Shown here in pieces: positions 58,160-64,000 of a stretch of DNA of 64,000 bases. Both the position numbers and the translations under genes were made by a program. This stretch comes from Udeniomyces pyricola (taxonomy: Eukaryota; Basidiomycota; Tremellomycetes; Cystofilobasidiales; Mrakiaceae). The notes beneath the pieces were generated by a model, which was not told the DNA's origin, ran no database searches, and was given only the letters and a program-made list of their open reading frames with translations. Positions within the stretch are counted from its first letter, which is position 1, and the number at the start of each line of letters is the position of its first letter. The stretch spans positions 1,302,001 through 1,366,000 of the forward strand of contig BCIK01000001.1 of NCBI GenBank assembly GCA_039545295.1, given 5' to 3'.

Positions 58160-60188
58160 TGAGGGGAATGAGCTCTCAAAGCCTCGATTTCTCCCGCCTT
58201 GGGTTCACGGCCACTGCGGGCGCTGGATCTTTGAGAAGGGACTCAGGCTCGATAGACAAGAGCCGATCGAAGCTCGTCAGGCGGCATTACAGCTAGGTCA
58301 CACCGACCACAGCAATGCGCAGCATGCCAAGGAAGAAGAATTGCACTTGTCCTGGATGGTCGGTCTCTCTGTTTCGTTTGGTCCGACATATGGACGAGTC
58401 GAGCCTCCATGATCAAGATCCCAGTCCTAGTATGGATCCTTGATGGAGAAGCGTTGTCGAAGTTGAGGGCAGGTGTAGGATTCGACCCCTGACTGCCAGT
58501 GCAAGGGAGGCGCGTATCTTTGTCCCCCACTCCCCTCCCCCACCCATCAAAAGGTTCAACATGATTGATCTGAATTGTCATGAACATGCTCTGTACGAAA
58601 GTGGTCTTAATGTTGGAGTGTGAAACACAGAAAACGAGCCATTGAAAGACGTGGCGCGCGCATACAATCCTGTATCATACGGTCGGATGAACGTGCACCT
58701 GCAGCAACCAACTGAGGGTGTCCTTTTCCAGCCAAACGCATATGCAAACGCGTCAAAGTTGGAGAGCCTGAAAATTTATATAACTTTGAATTCACTTACG
58801 AATCAAGACTACCTCACCCAAAACAGGTACTTCGCAAATCATTGCATAGTACAGTCTGACCCCAGCATGACACGACAGTACTACGTCTTCGTAGCATAGC
58901 CGGGCCATACGACAGCTCAAGCGGATGAGCTCGATGCGTCATGTCATGCACGTCGCGTCGTCTATCTATGTATACATATATGCAGATCATGTTGTTGTTG
59001 TTTTGGAGTCCGCGTTGTACAATCATATGTCGCGTTCCCCCACCTTAACTGGCACGATAAAAGAAAGCTCCCACTAACGAACCCAAAAATAAAGCCTGCG
59101 ATTGATCTGACCATTGAAATCATCTGGCGTGGCTTTCGACTCGGGCCGGCATGCATGCATGCGCGCACGCGTCAAACTTGGATCTAATTATTGCGGGGAG
59201 AGGGGCGAGCACGTCGCGCGAGGGAATCTTGACTTTGACTTTGACGAGCCCTGTCGCGCAGAATCATGTTCTACTCACCGGTCATTCTGATGGAAAGAGA
59301 GAGGGGAGGAGCTGATATATATATGGAGAGGGGAACAGCTGCATGGGATGACGATGGTGAGCCGAAGGGGGTGGTGACTCACGAGTGAAAGAGGAGACCT
59401 CATCCCCCCTCAAACGTATTCGAGTCCTGTGCGAGATGAATCGGAAAGGCCCCGACTCTTTCGGCAGGCCATCCTCGTTCCTCGAGTCGACCTAAGAGCA
59501 CCTGAGCTGCTTGCAGTATCTTCCTCCAGCTTCATGATGCCAAAGTGAGACCAGTAATGTTGACTGGTGACAGGTCAGCATGCAAAGGGTCATGTTGAGA
59601 TGTGAAGGAGTTGTCGATGACAGCTGAATTCTTTGCCATCATATATGTATATTCGAGCGTCTTTTTACCCTCTTCCGATCTTGAACCGCAGCAATCGCCC
59701 GATATAGCTCACTCCTCCTTTATAAACAACTTCCCACCCCCCCTTGCTCTCCACCCCCATCCACCACCCTCTGTTTCTCTTCTTTCATCCTCTTCTTCTC
59801 GTTCAACCTCCTAGCATCACTTTTCCTCCTCCGCTTCAAACTCTTCATCCGTGAGTGGGTGTCGCTCGGGCAGCAGCGACGATCTGCTGCGCTCTGGGTT
59901 GAGAGCGGCGTGACTGACTTTCGTCACCTCGCCTTCCTACCCCTCCCCCCTCGCTCTGTTGTGCCTCTGTCCTCCCTCAATCCCCTACGCAATGTTTACT
60001 GTATCCTGGGCCATTCTGACGTATCACTTGCCTGTATTCCGGCATCTTTGCACATTGTTCGGCACACCATCATCCAAAAATCCCACCACATCGATGTTTG
60101 CTCTCCAACTGGCCCCTCCCCCTTTTGCCCCCTTCCTCTAACTCGTGTACCTCTCATCAGAAACTTTCTCTTCTCGCAACCTCTCAAG
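58160..60188. other. Intergenic between elongin A and the GPI glycoprotein
   Basis: 2.0 kb. It contains a tRNA-like fragment (58469-58524, minus), an AT-richer stretch around 58700-58900 with a chance open frame, CATGCATGCATGCGCGC near 59150, a TATATATATGG element near 59318 and a long CT-rich leader before the ATG at 60189. No gene is supported. Confidence 0.45.
58469..58524 (-). ncRNA. tRNA-like fragment (alanine-type anticodon arm and T loop), probably a remnant
   Basis: On the minus strand GCGCCTCCCTTGCAC reads like the D-arm end and 5' anticodon arm of a tRNA-Ala with anticodon TGC. It is followed after 9 bases by AGGGGTCGAATCC, a T-arm lacking one T of the usual TTCGA loop. The 3' side of the anticodon stem does not pair well, and no matching acceptor stem is visible. 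I read it as a decayed or chance tRNA-like piece, not a working gene. Confidence 0.25.
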
Positions 60189-63066
60189 ATGGCTTCCTAC
60201 ATTCTCCCCGCTGCTGCTGCTTTCCTCCTCTCCGTTCCCTCGGCTCAGGCCCAGGTCACTGCTACGTGCGTTCTCGATTTTCCTTCCTCGCCCGTACATC
60301 TTTAAAATAGCACCGCATTCTGGTGTTACTCCGGTCTCTTCGGCCTAGGCTTGCCAAAGAAGCCCCACTTCCTGACACCATCACCCTTTTTTTCTCTCAT
60401 TCGCTCCAATCTCCACTTCTCACCTGTCGCCCTGCCTTTGATGCATCTCCTCTTGAAGCGGTACCAACGGAGGTTGGTTCACTCTTTTTTACACTACACG
60501 TGAATGTGTGTTTCTTTTTTTTACGCTGACTCCAACTGTTTGACATAACTGTACTGCGTGCGTGTGTCCTGAAGTCACCAACCCTGCTGGTAAGTGATCT
60601 CTTCTTTTTTCTGAGACTTTTTATTGTTGTGCATTTTTCCACTACATACTGACATCTATCACCTTTACCTCGCCCTGACCCAATTCAGCTCCCACCATGG
60701 GAACTTACAACCAGACCTCGTACTCTCGATTGATCTCCCTTAACTCTTACGATGACTTGTGAGTTGGAAGTAAAAGCGTGGAAGGACGATCTTTGTCTGG
60801 AATGCAGTATTTCGAATTGTTCGTCTGACTTTCGCAAACAAACTTTCCTACTGCCTGTCGTCTATTTTCAGCTGCCTTTGGGGTCCTCCCACCGCCGGAG
60901 ACACTATCGGCGACACTGAGGCTGAGGAAGTTGCTTGGTGCACCAGTACGTTACCCTGCTGCTAACAGTCATTTCACATAGGGTATCTTGGTCAGCAGAC
61001 GGACTGCATGTTAACGCAGCCTCATCGCCTCCCCCCCCCCCCCCTCCCCCCTTCTATGTTTTGCACCTCCACGTGGTGTTGTAGAGCCTCGAAACAACGC
61101 TCGACTCATCCCGGATGGAACCATCACCTCGGTCCACTTCGTCAAGACTCCCCTTTACGTTCAGATCTCGGGTGCCGGTGATTTCACCAAGGTTAGACCG
61201 CCTTGTGGCCGCGCAAATTATGTTCAGTCTGACACTTGGCTGACCTTTTCTCTTGTGCTATTTGGTTTCTCTAGCTAAACATCCAATCTGGTGATGAGGG
61301 AGGAGAGCTCGACCCCCATGGGTGAGTAACATCCATTGCTTTACTTGGCAGGATAATCTATTGCTGACTTGGTTCGAATCACATTTGTCTCCTCACAGCG
61401 CTACCGGCCTCGGAAATCCCATCGGTGGAAACGTCACCTCGAACGTTTCCGGTTCTGATGTCTTCTACGAGGAGTGGATGTCTTACATGTCGTGTGAGCT
61501 CTCTATCTCCCTTGGCTCATAGAATCCGGGCTCGGGCATCGGCTGACAAGCCACATCATTTTTCCCTTCCCGTGCTACTCAGACAACCAATTCTGCTTCA
61601 GGATCTGCACTGCTGAAAACTCTACGTACTCCGCTGCTCTCGAATGCCAGGTGAGTCGGGGCTCAATTGAACCAAAAGAAGCGAAATGGCTTTGATGTAG
61701 CCGCCATTCTTATATTGCCCTATCCCAACCTCTTCCCATCATCCCTTGCCCCTTCTCAACCATTTTTAATCCTTGCCTCCCTAAGCACACCTTGGATGAG
61801 ATGGGTTGCGAATGGGTCATGGTATGTCATATCTTCCAATACCCACACAACCTTGTGGTCGATTTTCTGGCCTGCGAGCGAGAAATTGTAGAGACGCACT
61901 CGTCTGACGGATCATTCGCTCTGCTTCTGTTTGTATATCTTTGATTCTTCTGTACTATAGCCCGGAAACTACATCGACAACGAGTTCACCTCGTGTGATG
62001 CCGATGCCGCTTATCCTCCCGGAGTCTACCCGATCGACTCGTCGTCGACCTCGACGTTTGCTCAGCGGTACACTAACACGGCCGTCGGCAACGAGGTACG
62101 TAGCCGATTGATCACTCTGACGTGCTGACAGCCATCTGTTACATGTCTTTCGTCTGTTGCTTTGCTGACCATATCGTGTTGCTTCTGTTTTGATCTCTGT
62201 CATGGAACCTTACTCGACGCTTGACGAATAAAGTGTGCGTACGGGGCGATTTTGTTGTGATCGCTGTTGTGTCTCATGAACCAGTAATACTGAACCACAA
62301 ATGTCATTATTACTCTCTCCAGTCACTATCGGAGTGACCGTTACTCCCTCTACTGCCTACTCGACCCCGGCCTCGTCTAACTGGTATGTTTGGAACTTCT
62401 TTCCTGCTCGTACAACTTATCTGAGAGAATAGAATAGGTACATCATCTGATACGTTCGTCTCTTATGCCCTTTCTGAAATGTCCCTCTTATCCGACTTGC
62501 TTGCTACCCAGCCAAACGTACTCGACCATTTCCAACGGCGTGACCGGTCTCGCCGCTGCGGCTACTGGTTCCGCTAGTGCTTCGTCTGGTGCTGCTTCGT
62601 CTGGCGCTGCCTCGTCCCAGGCTTCCTCTGGATCGACCTCCTCCGCCGCCGCCTCGACTGGAAAATCTGGCTCGTGTAAGTTTTAGTTTCTTGCTTTCCC
62701 TCATTATGCCCATCCTTTCATGACACTGGCTCGGCACTAATGGAATGCTTTCCCTGACTTGAACTTTCTCATCTCACAGCTTCGCGAGCGTCGTCGACTG
62801 CTAAGGCTTCTTCCGTCGCTAATGCTGCTGCGTATGTACTCTCTTAGTCAAGATACACGTATAATACCGGCAGCGATGATTGCTTCGGTCTTCCTTCTGA
62901 CTTGATGTTTTTGCTGTGATTGATTGAACGGCTTGACCTCTGTAGGTCCGCCTCGACTTCGAGCAACACGTCGGCCGCTTACCGAGCTGTTGGCCAGCTC
63001 CCCGTCGCTGGCATTCTCGCTACCGTCGGGCTCGGTCTTCTTGGAGCTGGTGCCATTCTTCTCTAA
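60189..63066 (+). CDS. GPI-anchored secreted glycoprotein, macrophage-activating-glycoprotein-like
   Basis: Exons: 60189-60265, 60459-60472, 60575-60589, 60689-60758, 60872-60945, 61085-61191, 61275-61321, 61399-61493, 61583-61650, 61786-61821, 61961-62095, (62234), 62323-62383, 62512-62675, 62780-62831 and 62946-63066 (378 aa). It has a signal peptide (SYILPAAAAFLLSVPSAQA), then a globular domain with FCLWGPPTAGDTIGDTEAEE, FCFRICTA and GCEWVMPGNYIDNEF. A Ser/Ala-rich stalk follows, with a hydrophobic end (VAGILATVGLGLLGAGAILL) typical of GPI attachment. Two exons are 14 and 15 nt. Frame between 62095 and 62323 needs either a 1-nt exon at 62234 or a donor four bases later (GTAGCC). The family occurs on basidiomycete cell surfaces; biochemical function is unknown. 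Confidence 0.83.
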
Positions 63067-64000
63067 GCAGTTGGCTTCGAATCAAGGATGGATGGAGACC
63101 AACATGGCTATACAAGTGACCCTGTCTTACGTTTTCCCTCTCTTCAGACGTTTGTTGTGTCCGCCCATCCCGTTTGTTAAGCTAGTCTATAATTAGTCCA
63201 CCTCCTCGGCCTTTTTCCCTTCCCGTTCTAAGCCTCTCTCCCACACCCCTCTTTCGCATTTAAAAACTCATACACACACCCGCATTCCACGGTCTTTACT
63301 CAGCCACATGTCGCTCGCGCATCCTTCTCTCCTCTTTTCCCGTATGCATTATAAATGGACTTCTCTTCAATCTTCCTTTGCATGCCTCTCATTTTTATTC
63401 CATTTTTGCTTGTTTTCTTCATACCCGTGCTCTGCGTGCAACCCGCTTTCATGTTTCCCCTAGTTACAGTGCCTCTTCGAGACGTCGTCGGTGATGGACA
63501 CGTTTCCCTTGCTGCCCTTTCCGGATCGCTCTCATTCGTCGGTTGAGATCGTAACAGAAATGTTCGACCGACGGATAGCGACTGATGGTCTTGACGCTCT
63601 GGAGTACATCTATATACGTATGTCTACGACCAGGACTCTGAGTCTCTTATGTTCACTTGCGGCAATTGAACCGCAGACGTGAAGGACTTCTACCGGCTTC
63701 AAATATGCCACATTAACACTGAGCCTTGACTGAGCAGGGATCATTTAACTGGATCAGGAAGAAAGAAGGAAAAAAAGGAGGAAAAAGAAGGTAAGGCAAG
63801 GAAGAGGTGATTGATGGGAATAGAAAAGAAGATCATGAAGGGGGTTAAATGCACGTTGAAGGTTGGGGGGCGGTCCGGTTGGAGATTGTACATTATGTAT
63901 TACCGGGAAACGCCGAGCTGGGACATGGAGATGTCGAGACGTCGAGATTTTTAAGAAAGATGGAGATTGAGTGAATGGGGCAAAGAAGTTTACAAGAGAA
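63067..64000. other. 3' flank of the GPI glycoprotein gene to the window end
   Basis: Pyrimidine-rich for 400 bases after the stop, then mixed sequence with purine-rich + strand at 63750-63850. A hydrophobic open frame at 63355-63546 has no splice partners or family resemblance. Nothing else is supported. Confidence 0.4.

Noticed and set aside
58642..58899. 85-aa frame with balanced composition
   Set aside because: Starts at TTG (first ATG 58687), in AT-richer intergenic DNA, with no recognisable family; kept only as a note.
61355..61400. GGTTCGAATCA, a T-loop-like tRNA word
   Set aside because: It is inside a glycoprotein intron and no clover-leaf can be drawn around it; a similar word at 49745 was also rejected.
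63355..63546. 63-aa hydrophobic frame
   Set aside because: Lies in pyrimidine-rich 3' flank; Phe/Leu/Pro content follows from the composition.

Overview
The window is nuclear DNA of an intron-rich fungus, almost certainly a basidiomycete. Nearly every gene is cut into many short exons by small GT-AG introns (mostly about 50-300 nt). The donor is relaxed at its third base (GTAAGT, GTGCGT, GTACGT, GTCCGT, GTTAGT and GTCAGT are all used). Two secreted proteins belong to classes best known from basidiomycetes such as Cryptococcus: a CPL1-like cysteine-rich protein and a macrophage-activating-glycoprotein-like GPI protein. Species and class cannot be fixed by eye. Four ambiguous bases all sit inside G/C homopolymers, so some runs are probably imperfectly assembled. 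I built the exon models by hand, requiring reading phase to agree at every junction; apart from the 5'-truncated first gene, each complete model is an exact multiple of three.

Layout: 1-963 (+) 3' part of a Zn2Cys6 regulator; 1191-2150 (-) URM1; 2461-3684 (+) YAH1 ferredoxin, divergent from URM1; 4290-10711 (+) cohesin SCC3/STAG; 11865-16054 (-) KRE6/SKN1 glucan-synthesis protein; 16887-18999 (+) unknown Ser/Pro-rich protein; 19621-20371 (+) small Cys-containing protein (tentative); 21062-24183 (-) CDC73; 26436-31051 (+) large Zn2Cys6 regulator; 31662-34767 (-) SEC61 alpha; 35106-38100 (-) MSS51; 38960-44120 (-) SPT5; 44440-46463 (-) NDUFAF7-type methyltransferase; 47025-48388 (+) methionine-R-sulfoxide reductase; 49454-50690 (-) CPL1-like secreted protein; 52824-55174 (-) PUF-type RNA-binding protein; 56218-58159 (+) elongin A; 60189-63066 (+) GPI-anchored glycoprotein.

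Functional themes: three RNA polymerase II elongation factors (CDC73, SPT5, elongin A) lie within 37 kb. Four mitochondrial or Fe-S/sulfur genes are present (YAH1, MSS51, NDUFAF7, MsrB), with URM1 and YAH1 sharing a 310-bp divergent promoter. Three cell-surface or secretory genes (KRE6, the CPL1-like gene, the GPI glycoprotein) depend on the SEC61 route. None of this resembles an operon, phage, transposon or CRISPR system.

The most distinctive feature is the number of micro-exons: 7 nt (SEC61), 9 nt (MSS51), 12 nt (CDC73), 14 and 15 nt (GPI glycoprotein), 15, 22 and 24 nt in series (KRE6), 22 nt (elongin A) and 27 nt (SEC61). There is also a possible 1-nt exon. Automatic gene finders would miss many of these. 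I saw no convincing intact tRNA, rRNA, mobile element or wholly new system.
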